64,000 nt of DNA from Allodiplogaster sudhausi (taxonomy: Eukaryota > Nematoda > Chromadorea > Rhabditida > Diplogasteridae). The stretch lies in assembly GCA_945643635.1 (NCBI GenBank), contig CALZFC010000005.1, positions 10,627,501-10,691,500 on the forward strand. The letters run 5' to 3'. Positions within the stretch are counted from its first letter, which is position 1. Each line of letters opens with the position of its first letter. The notes under the pieces are model-generated. The model worked only from the letters and a program-made list of their open reading frames with translations, was not told the DNA's origin and searched no databases. The translations under genes and the position numbers were made by a program. Positions 12,681 to 24,639 of this stretch are shown here, piece after piece.

Positions 12681-13111
12681 CAGAGGTGGAACGGGCCCAG
12701 ACCAAAATTTCTAAGGCCCTCTAGGGCCGGGCCGGGCTCAACCTTGGGCCCGGCCCTGGGCCCGATTGGGCCCGATTTTCGCAACTGTGCTAGCGAACAT
12801 GCACATAGCCGACCGAACTCTTGTCGGTCACGAATAATATTGTAGTTCAGCAGGATAGTATTTAGTATCTACTCGGAATTAAATAAATGAGAAGCCTTGT
12901 GTACGGGAAGCTAAAAGAAAAATTTTTCTATTAGAAAATAACGAATTAGAAATTGGAATCTGACATTTAAAAAAAATCGGGTCCACAGGGCCGGCCCGGG
13001 ACGGCCGGGCCCAAAATTCAAGGGCCCGAAAACTGCGGGCCGGGCCGGGCCGAGATTTTGGGCCCGTAGGGCCGGCCGGGCCCAAAAATGTTGGGACAGT
13101 TTCCACCTCTG
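12681..13111. mobile_element. Non-autonomous hAT-like element (MITE)
   Basis: Ends are a perfect inverted repeat, CAGAGGTGGAA at 12681 and TTCCACCTCTG ending 13111. It is flanked by GTCAGGTG (12673-12680) and GTCAGGAG (13112-13119), an 8-bp target duplication with one mismatch, which is the hAT hallmark. Inside are GGGCC-rich subterminal blocks on both sides that can pair with each other, and an AT-rich middle. No transposase frame is present, so it would need one supplied in trans. Related fragments occur at least five times elsewhere in the window. Confidence 0.85.
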
Positions 13112-13325
13112 GTCAGGAGTCGTATCAAGACCAACGTTTTTTTTAAATAAACGAACGGCCAGAAGGCTGAATAGAAGCTTTTGAAGTCGTCGAAGTTGTG
13201 TTAGCGCATTAAATTGTTGTTGTTGTCTATAGATATAACGTGTATGTATCACTCGTATTCTCTCCTTGCTTTTATTCGCAACTGTTTTTTCTCGTTGTGA
13301 TCTTTTCGCAGTGCTATTTGCACGT

Positions 13326-13400
13326 GTGGCCCAAAATTCTAGGACCCGGAAATGGATCGGGCCGGGCCGGCCCAAAATGGTTGGGCCCGTTAGCACCTCT
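13326..13400. repeat. GGGCC-rich hAT-like right-end fragment
   Basis: Same GGGCC pattern as the complete element, ending in CACCTCTG at about 13397-13400 and so keeping the right terminus. The left side is missing. Confidence 0.7.
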
Positions 13401-13498
13401 GTGCATGCATTGTTCTCTCTTTAAGGTTTCCCGCACGAATGCCAAGATCAGGACAAAACCGCGACGTCAGACACAACTAGAAATGGTCGTATTATTGA

Positions 13499-14632
<1,134 letters not shown>

Positions 14633-14797
14633 TATGTACAGTATTTGCTTCCGTGTGACCTTCACGAACCCTTCACCGCGTCTGTGCTTGCTTGGGCCTA
14701 CTGCTTGTTCCCGAGCCATTCATTGTACGTTGATTCGTGTGTGTGTATAATGTTATTTGTTTAGGAGAGTAATGTTTGAATTATATTCATTGAATAG

Positions 14798-15292
14798 ATG
14801 TTGTCCGTCGGGAAGACCGCTCCGGATTTCTCTGCTCAAGCCGTCGTTGACGGCGAATTCAAGACCGTTTCTCTAAAGGACTTCAAGGTGAGAAGGTTGG
14901 TAGTGTCAGAAACTTGGAATGAGGGGAGATGTTTAGGCAAGTATGTGGTGTTTTTGTTTTACCCTCTAGACAGTAAATTCGGGTGCACCACGGTTACATC
15001 GCTTCCTCCGATCGCGTCGATGAATTCAAGAAGCTCAACATGGCGATTCTGCCGGCCAGCACGGATGCAGTCTCACGTCATCTCGCATGGACGCATGGTT
15101 GAAGGCGCGTAGATGGGGACGTGAAGAGTAAGGAGGGTTGAAGGTGCGCAGATGGGGATGTGAGGAGTACGGAGGGATGAAGGTGCATAGATGGGGATGT
15201 GAGGAGTAAGGAGCGTTCAAATTGCTCTGCAGATTCCTGTTCTGGATGATACTAACCAGTCGATCTCTCGAGTGCTGAAGGAAAGTAGAACC
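14798..15292 (+). pseudogene. 2-Cys peroxiredoxin fragment, frameshifted
   Basis: Matches the N-terminal half of typical 2-Cys peroxiredoxins, which reduce peroxides. Exon-like part 14798-14888 has [15 protein letters not shown]; the next (about 14948-15003) has [12 protein letters not shown]. The peroxidatic region is damaged: the family's DFTFVCPTE is here DSKFGCTTV, so the Cys is kept while the catalytic Thr is Lys and the Pro after the Cys is lost. A frameshift follows; [12 protein letters not shown] and ASTDA..HLAW are in another frame, then a stop. A later piece near 15230-15285 reads QIPVLDDTNQSISRVLK. The resolving-Cys half was not found. It is a broken copy next to the VCP fragment. 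Confidence 0.78.
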
Positions 15293-15309
15293 ATTGCATA
15301 GCATCCCAG

Positions 15310-15460
15310 CCCCTATTGGACAAGATTGGGGGCGATATTGAGAACAAGCTAGAGACTACCGACATCTCTGCAGATGAGCGCAAGAAACTGGAAGAGGAGG
15401 CGGCGGCCATAAAGAAGCAGGAAGAGGAGTGGCGCAAGAAGCTAGAATTATTATTGTATT
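15310..15460 (+). CDS. Coiled-coil exon, unidentified
   Basis: Encodes LDKIGGDIENKLETTDIS followed by a Lys/Glu-rich heptad-like stretch (ERKKLEEEAAAIKKQEEEW). It looks like a coiled-coil exon of a plus-strand gene. I could not name the family; Cdc37-like sequence was considered but not supported by other parts. Confidence 0.4.
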
Positions 15461-15524
15461 GTTATTTAAATGAAAAGCCTTTCAGTTGTCGTTTGAATTG
15501 GCTCAAGCTGAGGAGAAGATTGGC

Positions 15525-16850
15525 AACTTTAAAGGGGAAAGACAGCGATGGCAGGAGATTAAGAGAAGATTGCAAGCTCGCACGGTTGGCGTTCTTTCTC
15601 TAATACTAGATTTTTAAAATACGGATTTTTTTATGATGTCGCTTATAATCTTTATTTTTTAAGAACAAATTTCCCACAAAAATAAAGTTATTTTGAGAGC
15701 AAACTTGTGGTAATTTTGTGAATAGTATATTTTTTATCATCATACTTTCTGGAACGTCACAACTCTCTCTGCAATGATCTCGCAGAAACAGAATCAATCA
15801 ACGGAAACCTGAAGGGGACTCCGGAGCACAAATCTTCCACTACTGAGTAAGTTGAAAGTTGTGCTGAACTCGTTTCTACGTTTTTATTTCGATGTTCTCA
15901 GTTGTAAATCTGTTCCATTTACTGTTATGAATAGATGTATTTGTCTTTTCTCAGTCTTCTCGCTCGCCTTACCAAGGTAGAGATGAAAAACGATCGACTG
16001 CGTGCCAGGGATTCTGACGAATTGCGCTTGAAGGATAAGGAGGTGAGTGTTTCTTTTCTCATCATTGCATCTCTCTGCCTCTCCCTTTAAGCTCTCCGCA
16101 GTCGCATTCGGGAGTTGGAAGCACAGAATCGGGTGGTTTGTCAGCAGATTCTCGAAGTAAAGGCAAGCAACCATTTCGATGTTCGATTCTGCATTTCTGA
16201 CAATTGCGTTCTATTGTACTTGACCATTTGTTTGCTTAAGTGACGGGGTGTTTTTAATTGTGTTTTCATTGAGAACAAGCTGAGTCTGGTGATGCGGAAT
16301 GGTGGATGCAGTCTCGCAGAGTTCAACTCCATGCGGCACGAGATCGAATCGAAGGTTTCTTCTCTCTCTCGCCACCCTCTCTTCTCTGTATCTCTCTCCT
16401 CCCTTTCTCGTCTCTGTTACCAATCTGCCTCCCACTCTCTTTCACTTTCTCTCTCTCTCTCTCATTTCTCCTCTTCCTATGTCTCCTCTCCTCTTTATTT
16501 TATTCCTCTTTCTTCTCTTTGTCATATTTTTTGTAAGGGTTCTCTTAATGTTCAAATTCATAATGGTGGTTGATGCGCAGGACATGCGTCTGAATCAGCT
16601 GGAGTCAGAGAGCGAGCAGGCGAGATATCGCGAGGAAGTCCTCAGGCGTCAGTAATCGTTTCCCTTTACTCAGTTTCTGTTCTACGATAGTAGAGCGTGA
16701 AGACTAGACTATTTCTAATAATGTTTAGAAAGAAAAAATACCTTTCGATTATACATTAAATATCGTTTTGACATAAATAGCTTGAAAGAAATTAATGTGT
16801 TTTTAGGAGAAAACGCGCAGCTGAGATCCGGACTGACATATGATTTGAAA
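15525..16850 (+). CDS. Coiled-coil protein exons, partial
   Basis: Several short exons in series on the plus strand, each bounded by plausible splice sites: about 15760-15845 (ESINGNLKGTPEHKSS, donor GTAAGT), 15955-16041 (LLARLTKVEMKNDRLRARD), 16091-16162 (LRSRIRELEAQNRVV, followed by GCAAGC, a GC donor), 16273-16355 (ENKLSLVMRNGG), 16580-16652 (DMRLNQLESESEQARYREE) and 16807-16850 (ENAQLRSGL). All have heptad character and many Leu, Glu and Arg, as in long golgin- or myosin-like coiled coils. No start Met or full-length gene could be assembled, and pieces around it are pseudogenes, so it may itself be decayed. Confidence 0.45.
16372..16520. repeat. (CT)n simple repeat in intron
   Basis: CT-rich tract starting at the donor side after the coiled-coil exon ending near 16355. 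Frames through it are Ser-Leu-rich artefacts. Confidence 0.85.
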
Positions 16851-16972
16851 GTGTGTAGTCGGAAATTGAACATTTTACGATTAGTGTGGTTTGAACCGTT
16901 GGCTAGTAAGAAAATAGGTAATTGTAGGAAACATAATTGTAATTGTAGATCGAAGGAATTCACGAAGAGAAA

Positions 16973-17098
16973 AACGAGGGAAACTCTCTTCGATATGTTT
17001 AAGTCATATGGTCGCAATGGTTTGATTACCGACATCCACATTGTCAATGTCTCCAGCTCTCGAAGCCACCGTTACGCCTTCGTGCGTATTAACAAGTT
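16973..17098 (+). pseudogene. RRM-like fragment
   Basis: Reads TLFDMFKSYGRNGLITDIHI then SSSRSHRYAFVRI, which fits an RNA-recognition motif: the beta-1/alpha-1 Phe-Gly region, then RNP1-like RYAFVRI. Only about half of an RRM is present and no flanking coding exons were identified. The parent gene is unknown. Confidence 0.45.
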
Positions 17099-17374
17099 AG
17101 TATCGAAGCGCTACGAGTGAGTGGGAAGAGTGGGAGTGGGAAGTGAAGAGAAATGAGGGGGGAGAAGAAGTGGGCTTTTTGTCCTGTTGAGGAGACCACT
17201 GCCAGCTGCAGAGGAGTCGGGAAGTGGTTCGAGGGGGATAGAGTGTGGCAGAGGATTCCTCACTAAGAGAAGGGCAGCTGCCTCAGGGTGAGAGGGGAGG
17301 GAAAGAGGGCGGTGGTAGCTGATTACTGAGTGTGCACCTGTCTTCTCCTCTCCTCTTTACCCATCGATTCTTCT

Positions 17375-17560
17375 TCTGCACTGACTCCGACTCCTTCAGC
17401 CGATCCACTGAAATTCTCCGGCCTCTTCCGTACTCCCCAGCACGGTCCTTCAAACCGCGCGGCTTCCTGAAAGTCATTTGGGGCTACTACGCCGATATTA
17501 TTAAAAGGGAGGGAAGACGTAAATACCGTAGTTTTGATGATTTTGTGTGGACAGTTTAGA
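17375..17560 (+). CDS. Possible exon, unidentified
   Basis: Open stretch encoding SPARSFKPRGFLKVIWGYY and IIKREGRRKY before a stop at 17557-17559. Composition looks coding, but there is no family match and no linked exon. Confidence 0.25.
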
Positions 17561-17837
17561 CAGATTTTGTGACAGAACTAAAACTTTGGTACAAAGGGGC
17601 TGCTGCTTAGTGGTACGCAGGCAAAAATGTCAACGCGTGAATTTTCTCACGCGTTGGGATTGAACCAACATTGAGAAGTCCGCTGGCATCTCCCTTCGAC
17701 TCCTCTCCGCTTCGTTCAATTCGGTCCCGAGTAGTGGAAGGTGGAGAAGAGAAGGCGCCCTTGTAATTGAACATCATTTCATCTTCCATCTTTTCGACGC
17801 TCTAAAAAAATTTCATTGTAAGGAGCATATGCACAAG

Positions 17838-17957
17838 GTCCCCGTTGGTTCCCGGCCCGGCCCAGCCCGGCTGGCCCAATTTCCCAAGGCCCCGGGCCGG
17901 GGCATGGCCTAAGAAAAGTTGGGCCGGCCCGTAGGCCCGACTGGGCCCTCAAGTCAG
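17838..17957. repeat. GGGCC-rich hAT-like repeat fragment
   Basis: Blocks GGCCCGGCCCAGCCCGG, AAAGTTGGGCCGGCCC and GACTGGGCCC match the interior of the element at 12681-13111. No terminal CAGAGGTGG was found. Confidence 0.65.
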
Positions 17958-18214
17958 AAATTCCTGGCAAATTGATGGTAAAGACATAAACTTTAAATTT
18001 TCGGAAGTATTAGAAATTGGTTTATATATAGTGGCATGTTACTTGGGTGTGGGGGCAACATATTTTTGCTTTGCATTGCACTCAAACTGTGCACAGGGGG
18101 GTTTTCGAACATGGAGAACACGAATATTACGTTTGTTTTGTGCTTGCATGCAGTTTAACAAAATTATCATATTTTACTAGCAAAAGATTTTTCACGTGTT
18201 CGCACTTGTGTTCT

Positions 18215-18582
18215 GCCTGTGTGCATGAGTGCTTCCGCCTCAAGAAACTGTCTACTCTCTCCCGTTCAATGGAATCGGCCGTGGCCACCAACGACGTCGC
18301 CAAGAAGTACATCCAGGAAGTGGACCGCGAGGTTCTCTTTGATGCAGATGGATGCCAAGCTTTGGTCTGAAGCGGGTTACTACGACGTGGCTCGCAAGAC
18401 TCCGCTCTCTCACTTCACATTCGAGATGATTGTTGTGGACATCCAGTGAATGGACGACGACCTCTACGAGGATCAGCAGATTCACACAGTGGCTGGGACG
18501 GACTACGGATACGGAATCCTCGGAACTTGCGGCATGGCTCTCTTCTTCCACACACTCGAGAGCAAAGACATCTACCACTAAC
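18215..18582 (+). pseudogene. Unrecognised ORF with frame breaks
   Basis: One protein-like sequence is spread over three frames: MESAVATNDVAKKYIQEVD and REVLFDADGCQAL, then (shifted) AKLWSEAGYYDVARKTPL and HFTFEMIVVD followed by a TGA, then DDLYEDQQIHTVAGTDYGYG and LGTCGMALFFHTLESKD before a stop at 18580. Joined conceptually it would be about 110 residues. I do not recognise the family. The breaks suggest a decayed gene or retrocopy fragment; sequencing error would be the alternative. Confidence 0.45.
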
Positions 18583-18799
18583 TCTGCCTCACTGAACTAG
18601 ATCTGGGTGTCGCGGTAAGGCGCGCACTCGCGGAAGGCGCCGCGTCCTGCCGCACGGCAGCCACACGCTGCGTTGCAAGGAACAGAGGAGACACTTGAGG
18701 CTCAGTCACTTTGTTAAACTGCATGCAAGCCCAAAACAATCCCCCAATTAACATGGCACCAATTTTTGAAAAAAAAATTTTTTTTTTTCGGATTTTGAA

Positions 18800-18935
18800 A
18801 ATCGGGCTCAAACGGGCCGGGCAGGGCAGGGCCCAAAATTACAAGGCCCGGAAATTTCCGGGCGGGCAAATCCGAGACCTTGGGCCCGAAGGGCAGGCCT
18901 GGCTTAAAAATTTTGGGCCCTTTCCCACCTCTGCC
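18800..18935. repeat. GGGCC-rich hAT-like right-end fragment
   Basis: Starts in an A/T homopolymer region (ATCGGGCTCAAACGGGCC) and ends TTTCCCACCTCTG, keeping the right terminus of the hAT-like family. The left terminus is absent. Confidence 0.7.
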
Positions 18936-19079
18936 TGATATGCATCATTAGAGACAACTGGTTGATCGCATTATTTATAAACCCTCGTGAAATATTTTCA
19001 AGGTTATTTGACGGTGGACGATCCGAATGTTGCAATGCAAGCAGGTGTCCTAAAAAAAATTGATAAAACGATAAATCTA

Positions 19080-19962
19080 TTAACTCCAATCTTTCAGGGC
19101 AATTAACCCCAATCTCTTCTTTAGCCTCAAAAGCACGAGAATGTCCTGAGACATGCGGCGATCGAGTAGGAAGAGAATGAGCGGAGGTGTGAGATTCTTG
19201 ACGTCCACAAAAGCTGCACCAAGCATAAGCAGAGTGGGCCGGGGAAGACGGACGAAGGTCACAACCACCTATCGAAAATACTCCGTGAAAAAAGAGAGAA
19301 AGAAGGAAACAAAATAAAGAATTTATATTACGGTGTTGGACAGATGATAGCGAATCTGTATCTTCTTTTTTGCTTTCGGAGGCTAATTAGTTCATTTTAA
19401 CCTACGTCTTTTCATAAGTGTCTGTTTTTTCCGCAAACTAAATTGGTCAAGGAAGGGAGTAAACATTAGTTGGCGGCATCTCAATCAACTCATATTTGAA
19501 GATGACGGTGCTTATATCTCATGATTATCGACAAATTAAAAGAAGGTTTTGGGAACGGGGATGTGCAGAAAATTGGGTTTTCCATCAATGGCAAGAAGAC
19601 GATGAGTGTTGCTCCACGGAATCCAATAATCCGTTGAAATAAAGCGATTTGAATTTAATTGAATTCATGAGACGAACAAAGGGCACGATTATGTATGTAC
19701 TTCAATTTTACCCCGTCTTGTATTTTTTCATTTGCGATACAACAGTTGTTAAGAAGTTTCATTGCACGCTTGACATCGTTTTGTCTGCTGTCAAAGAGTA
19801 TTTTTCCTCTAAATTTGTTTATCCAACCTGCTCCATCGCGAAGGCAACACTTATGGCGCCCTCGACCAAGCCGACGATGAGGAGACGGCGATCCAAATAT
19901 TATTTTATCTCGAACCAATGAGTAGTCTATGCAAAATTTTAATTAGTAATAATACACGAAAA

Positions 19963-19995
<33 letters not shown>

Positions 19996-20830
19996 TAGGT
20001 ATATAATTTTTGCTTTAAATCGAATAATAAATAAATAAAATAAATTTAAAAAATATGGTATGTATTCCTATCATTTGATATTTTATCCATCTTTGAATGA
20101 AATTAAGCCAATAATTAAGTGAAAATCCAGCCAACGAACAGAAGTCATGGGCCATGCTTGAAAGACGGGCGACACGACTACCAAGGCGCCGTTGTCGAGA
20201 GGAGCCATCTCGACCGGCCAGAAGAGCGTCGGGAAGGACATCGAGAGAGGCAGTGAGAAGGTGAGCAGGAGCGAGGGCGGCAGGAGTATCGACCAGATCT
20301 GATAATCAAAAAAGGAATATGTCAGAACTCATTCAAGTCGAATATAACGGACATATTTATAAATAGTGAGGGCGCCATGCTAGGAACATGGGATATTCTA
20401 AAAGAATTGACACTTTATTACATAACATTTTTTACTTAAACAAATAATTTCCATTGATAGAAAACCTTCTCATTCCGTAGAGGCAGGCAAATAATTGTGA
20501 AACGATTGAGCGCAACCAGCACGGTGAGCCACTGCTGCACTCCGATCAAATACATCCCGGACCTAATACATTCAATATGAGGTAAAATCTAACAAGGATT
20601 TTCCTGCCAGGCGAATGAGGATAAAGAGTGTAAATTTTTAAAGATGAACATATCGCGAAAGGGTTCTTGGAAAAAGGTAAGTAAATTTTATGAATCAAAA
20701 CTATCTTTGTGTTACGTTCGTAAAATAGCTGAAGAATGCGATTACCGGTAGGTGACTTCTCGAATCCACGATGGAATGTGCGTGACGTAGAAGTTCGTCG
20801 TCGCTTTGAGATGAAACTACATGCGGTGGT
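19080..20830 (-). pseudogene. Chemoreceptor-like 7TM GPCR, degenerate
   Basis: Paralogue of the receptor at 22627-24432. On the minus strand, 5' to 3': 20743-20818 (FYVTHIPSWIREVTY), 20470-20560 (TM3, VQQWLTVLVALNRFTIICLP with the NRF motif), 20160-20300 (TM4, LLTFSLPLSMSFPTLFWPVE), 19820-19885 (TM6, LLIVGLVEGAISVAFAMEQV) and 19080-19268 (TM7, NLTPPLILFLLDRRMSQDI, ending LIALKDWS and stop). No TM1 exon and no TM5 exon comparable to the paralogue's was found; the TM4-TM6 gap is AT-rich. It probably lacks a complete fold and is likely a pseudogene, though a diverged exon could have been missed. Confidence 0.65.
19974..19998. repeat. (AT)n microsatellite
   Basis: Short perfect TA run within an intron-like gap of the degenerate receptor. 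Confidence 0.85.
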
Positions 20831-21339
20831 GTAAATGTCCTGGATGGGTGAAGGTGAGGCGCGCTTGCTCACATTAAACGAGGACGATCACCGAATAATT
20901 ATGAGAGATTTCAAATTGCCCGCGCTCTCATAAGAGCGTCATATTTTTCACTAGAGCGACCTTCGAAATAGCACGCCTCCCAGGATGAATGCGGCAATTA
21001 GAACCTCCAATAATTATTTTCACTGATCGTCCTCTTTTATTGTTGCTTGTAAAATAGGTGAGGATATTTTTGAAGAAATCAGGTAGAAAAGTTGACGAAA
21101 ATGTTCTCGTAATTCTGAATTTGTATACACTTTGAGCTAAAGTGTGCTATAAGAGCATGGTTTCGCTCAATTCGAGCCAGTGATGAAGTAGGCAGCCTGA
21201 AATATATAATATTTGCATTTAACTTATAAGTAGTCAGCAACCTAATCCGTTCAATCAGTTCAATTTAAAGTACCAGATGACACGTTGACTCGCAAGTAAG
21301 CAGGATTGTAGCCAGCCTTCATATGCTTCCAGTTCACAA

Positions 21340-21460
21340 AAAAAACCGTGCCCAATCGGGCTCATGACCGGGTTCAAGATTGGACACGGCCTGGCCTGGC
21401 CTTTGAGGGGGCCGGCCCTCATTTTGTATATGGCCGGGCCGGGCCTGTTGGATCTCTGGT
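21340..21460. repeat. GGGCC-rich hAT-like repeat fragment
   Basis: CCCAATCGGGCTCATGACCGGG through GGGCCGGGCCTGTTGG resembles the hAT-like family interior. It directly abuts an orphan receptor TM7 exon copy at 21462. Confidence 0.6.
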
Positions 21461-21461
21461 C

Positions 21462-21597
21462 GCAACATGTCCTCGACGCCGACCGCGACGCGTCTGTCGA
21501 GCAGCGAGCGATTTTTGAAGTCGCAGAAGGCCGCCGCGAGCAGTCGAAGCATCGGCAGGGCAGAAGAATGATGGAGACAAATGCCTGTTATTAATTC
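21462..21597 (-). pseudogene. Orphan TM7 exon of chemoreceptor
   Basis: Very similar to 22638-22790, the TM7 exon of the intact receptor, including flanking ATTAATA. An internal gap of about 20 bp removes part of the NLSSPVLLF segment and leaves LLAAAFCDFKNRSLLDRRV. No other exon is nearby. It is a duplicated exon remnant, cut on its other side by the GGGCC repeat. Confidence 0.75.
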
Positions 21598-21599
21598 AT

Positions 21600-22620
21600 G
21601 ATGAAAATGTTTTATACAAATCCGAGGAGTTTGTGATGATTGAAGCAATGCGAGAATACCATTGACAATAAGAACAATTAGAACCGTTACGTGTAGAATA
21701 GGGTTTATATAGGGACAAGAAGATAAAATACTTTGTAAACTTCGGGATGTACTCTGTGATGGAATAGTGCAGATGACATTATTCCTAACTTACATTGTCT
21801 CCCAAGTCACTTATTATATACACATAACTTCACAACACCATCCAAGGTGGGAAGTACCCACTCACTCAACTTTATCAAACGAACCTTCACTTATTCGAAC
21901 TACAATACATATGTATGTACATATACCCAATAAATTATATATATAGGAGTTTGGATTAACCTACCGATCCTACAGACCTTTTCTAAGGAGGAAGTTCGAT
22001 ACACAGCCTACGTCTGTCTTTTTAAAACATACCAAATCAACCATGGACCTTGCTGACACAATATTTCTAATGAATTATTTTGTTTTATTCATGTAAAAAA
22101 TATCGTCCGGGAACGTTTGTAATTTCGTGACAATGTTATTCCATGCCGTACAAAACTAATGAGAGCAAGAACATGGGAAACTTACGTTTACTTCAACTTT
22201 ATACGCGTATGACTTACTCACGCCACAGTCCAATTGTAGACACTCTTTATACATTAGATAGCGAGACCGTGGGGCGACTAGGTACTATCTACACATCTAT
22301 GTACATACATACATACACAAATCACAAGGAGCTAATCTATGAATTTGCTAGAGTTGTTAATCGTTAAAAGATCCTTGCCACTGACGTATGGATATAAATT
22401 ACATTAAAAATTTAAATAAACTAGCAAATTGAGAAAATAAATCCAATGACGGTGTGTGCAATTATAATGTCCTTGCATGTGTTACGGCAGTGTGATGATG
22501 TGATGATGAAGCTGTCGCGGCAACTCTAGTTCTTTTCCTGTATCGCCATAGTATATTAAATTAATTTGTTATTCTGGATTTTTGGATTTAATTTAATTCA
22601 TTAGCGAAAAGACTTGTTCA
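21600..22620. other. Intergenic, no gene seen
   Basis: AT-rich spacer between the orphan TM7 exon and the intact receptor. It contains ACATATGTATGTACATA-like palindromic motifs near 21910 and 22295 and nothing coding. Confidence 0.5.
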
Positions 22621-22626
22621 TCATGC

Positions 22627-24432
22627 TCACCTCTTACATGGTCGCAACATGTCCGCGACGCCGACCGCGACGCGTCGGTCGAGCACGAAGAGAAGCACCG
22701 GCGAAGAGAGATTCTTGATGTCGCAGAAGGCCGCCGCGAGCAGTAGAAGTGTCGGCCGGGGCATAGGAACGATGGAGACAACCGCCTGTTATTAATATAA
22801 AAAAAGCTTTGTAAAATTCATTCCCTACTTTTATATTCATTGTTTTCGGTATATTACGTTAAACATAATAATAAATTATATGAAATATTGTATGTGAAAT
22901 TCACGTATAAAAAATGCAGCACTTGTTCAATAGCGAAGACAGTGCTAATTGCGCACTCGGAAATGCCGACGATAAGAAGACGCTTATCGAGATCCTTCAA
23001 AAACTTTTTGTCAAACAAATAAAGAAATAATTAATGAAACAACGCATTATATATCTAAATTCAAATGAATATAAAGACAGCAATGTCTTACACAAACCTT
23101 GACATGTATGGTCTTGCTGCGCCGCACAGTCGAGACATAGCAAAAGATCATTAGGCAAGAGCTAGCAAAGCAGTACGCGCAGATTATGATATGCCAGGTG
23201 TCCTGCGCCATTAAAGATAACGTAATTTAATCTCCGTCTCTCAAAGGCTTACTGTATCTAGCATCCCAGAACGTTGTCGATAAATAAATAAGTGAATAAA
23301 TAGTATCTTCTCCCAGTTTAATAAATCAAATCAAATAATTAGCAGCAATTAAAAGTTCTCTCTGACTGCCGTGATCGGCCACGTAGCGAAGCGGGGCGAC
23401 AACAGAACGAACTCATTTTTATCCTGAGCGCACTCATTGATTTTATTCAAGGCGACCGGCCAGAAGAGAGTCGGGAAGCCGATTGAGAAGGGCAGAGAAA
23501 GAGAGAGAAGAAGAGCGAAGGGGAGCAAGCGTCTCCAGATCTGCTACGAGTTCCTTATAAATTTATACAACTCCTTTCAAATTACATAATATAATTTTCG
23601 GAGGGTACTATTAAAGGGAGTTCTAATAAAGGCCCCCCTTCGGCTTACCATTATGCTTTGGGAACTAATAGAGAAAATCGGTTTTATAATTTTCCAAAGA
23701 GGCAATTTTTACGCATTTTAAAAGTTAAACAATTCTTACACAATGTGAGATTAATTTTTAATCAATTACTTGGATTCACCCGAAATGCTATCTAATGCTA
23801 GCAATTTTACTCACCCGAGCATCTCTCATCGGATGACAAATTGTCGTGTAGCGATTGAGAGCGATGAGCAGAATGATCGATTGTTGAGTGCCGATCAGGT
23901 AGATCACAACCCTGGCAATCAATTGGAAATGAGAAAAATAACAACAGTGGCAATCAATTGGAAACATATTCCATTGCTTTCTACGGTTTATTTGAGAACC
24001 TATTTGGGACCGAAAAAAACAAAGAACCTATACGACAGCTCACGAATCCAGTTCGGAAGATACGCTGAGTAGAACGTAGCAGAAATACAAGGGAAAGGAA
24101 GACGATTCGAGACAATGTTGGCGAGCTGGGCAACGACATCCTGGAGAATTGAAGCTCAAGTGACTGATCACTATTTAGAGTTGCAAAAAAATTAAATATA
24201 ATATATATACAATATATATATACAAATTTATCTTTGTAATTTACAAAAAAAAACATATAAATATTATTCCACGAACACAACATCCACCGACGAAGAAGAG
24301 CGTATAAAAGATGTTAGTTGTGAAAGATCGCAGCCGATATCGAGCGATGAATAGAAGCTCAAGGATGTAGAGAAGAATGAGTGGAAGTGAGTAGAAGGAG
24401 GCGACAATTAGAAGGATGTCATGTAGGATCAT
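22627..24432 (-). CDS. Nematode-type chemoreceptor 7TM GPCR
   Basis: Seven-transmembrane receptor of about 300 residues in about seven exons, likely a chemosensory receptor in the plasma membrane. Minus strand, 5' to 3': 24280-24432 (TM1, start MILHDILLIVASFYSLPL), 24036-24140 (TM2, VVAQLANIVSN..., PNWIREL), 23812-23915 (TM3, IILLIALNRYTTICHPM with NRY in place of DRY), 23365-23545 (TM4, LPFSIGFPTLFWPVALN), 23097-23213 (TM5, WHIIICAYCFASSCLMIFCY), 22915-23005 (TM6, LLIVGISECAISTVFAIEQV) and 22627-22790 (TM7, NLSSPVLLFVLDRRVAVGV). It ends MLRPCKR and stop. The pattern fits the nematode Srg/Srx-type superfamilies; class not assigned. Exon ends approximate. Neighbours at 19.1-20.8 kb and 21.5 kb are decayed copies. 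Confidence 0.72.
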
Positions 24433-24446
24433 CTAAAGAAAGTGGC

Positions 24447-24470
24447 AGAGAGAGAGAGAGAGAGAAGGAG

Positions 24471-24522
<52 letters not shown>

Positions 24523-24536
24523 GGAGAGCGAAAGAT
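24447..24536. repeat. (GA)n microsatellite
   Basis: Nearly perfect GA tract just upstream of the receptor's first exon. Read on the receptor strand it is (CT)n. Confidence 0.95.
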
Positions 24537-24559
24537 GGGTAGTCATTTGCTGGTGATGA

Positions 24560-24618
24560 GTAGATGCGATGCTGGCATACGAGATCGATCAGATCTCCTA
24601 TGCCAGCATCACATCTTA
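24560..24618. repeat. Imperfect hairpin
   Basis: GATGCTGGCATACGAGATC and GATCTCCTATGCCAGCATC can pair around a short loop. No flanking duplication was noticed. Confidence 0.7.
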
Positions 24619-24639
24619 ACTGTTTCATCTCTTTAAAAG

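Noticed and set aside
15310..15460. Cdc37 co-chaperone exon
   Set aside because: The Lys/Glu-rich helix is reminiscent, but the Cdc37 start and kinase-binding region are absent and coiled coils look alike.
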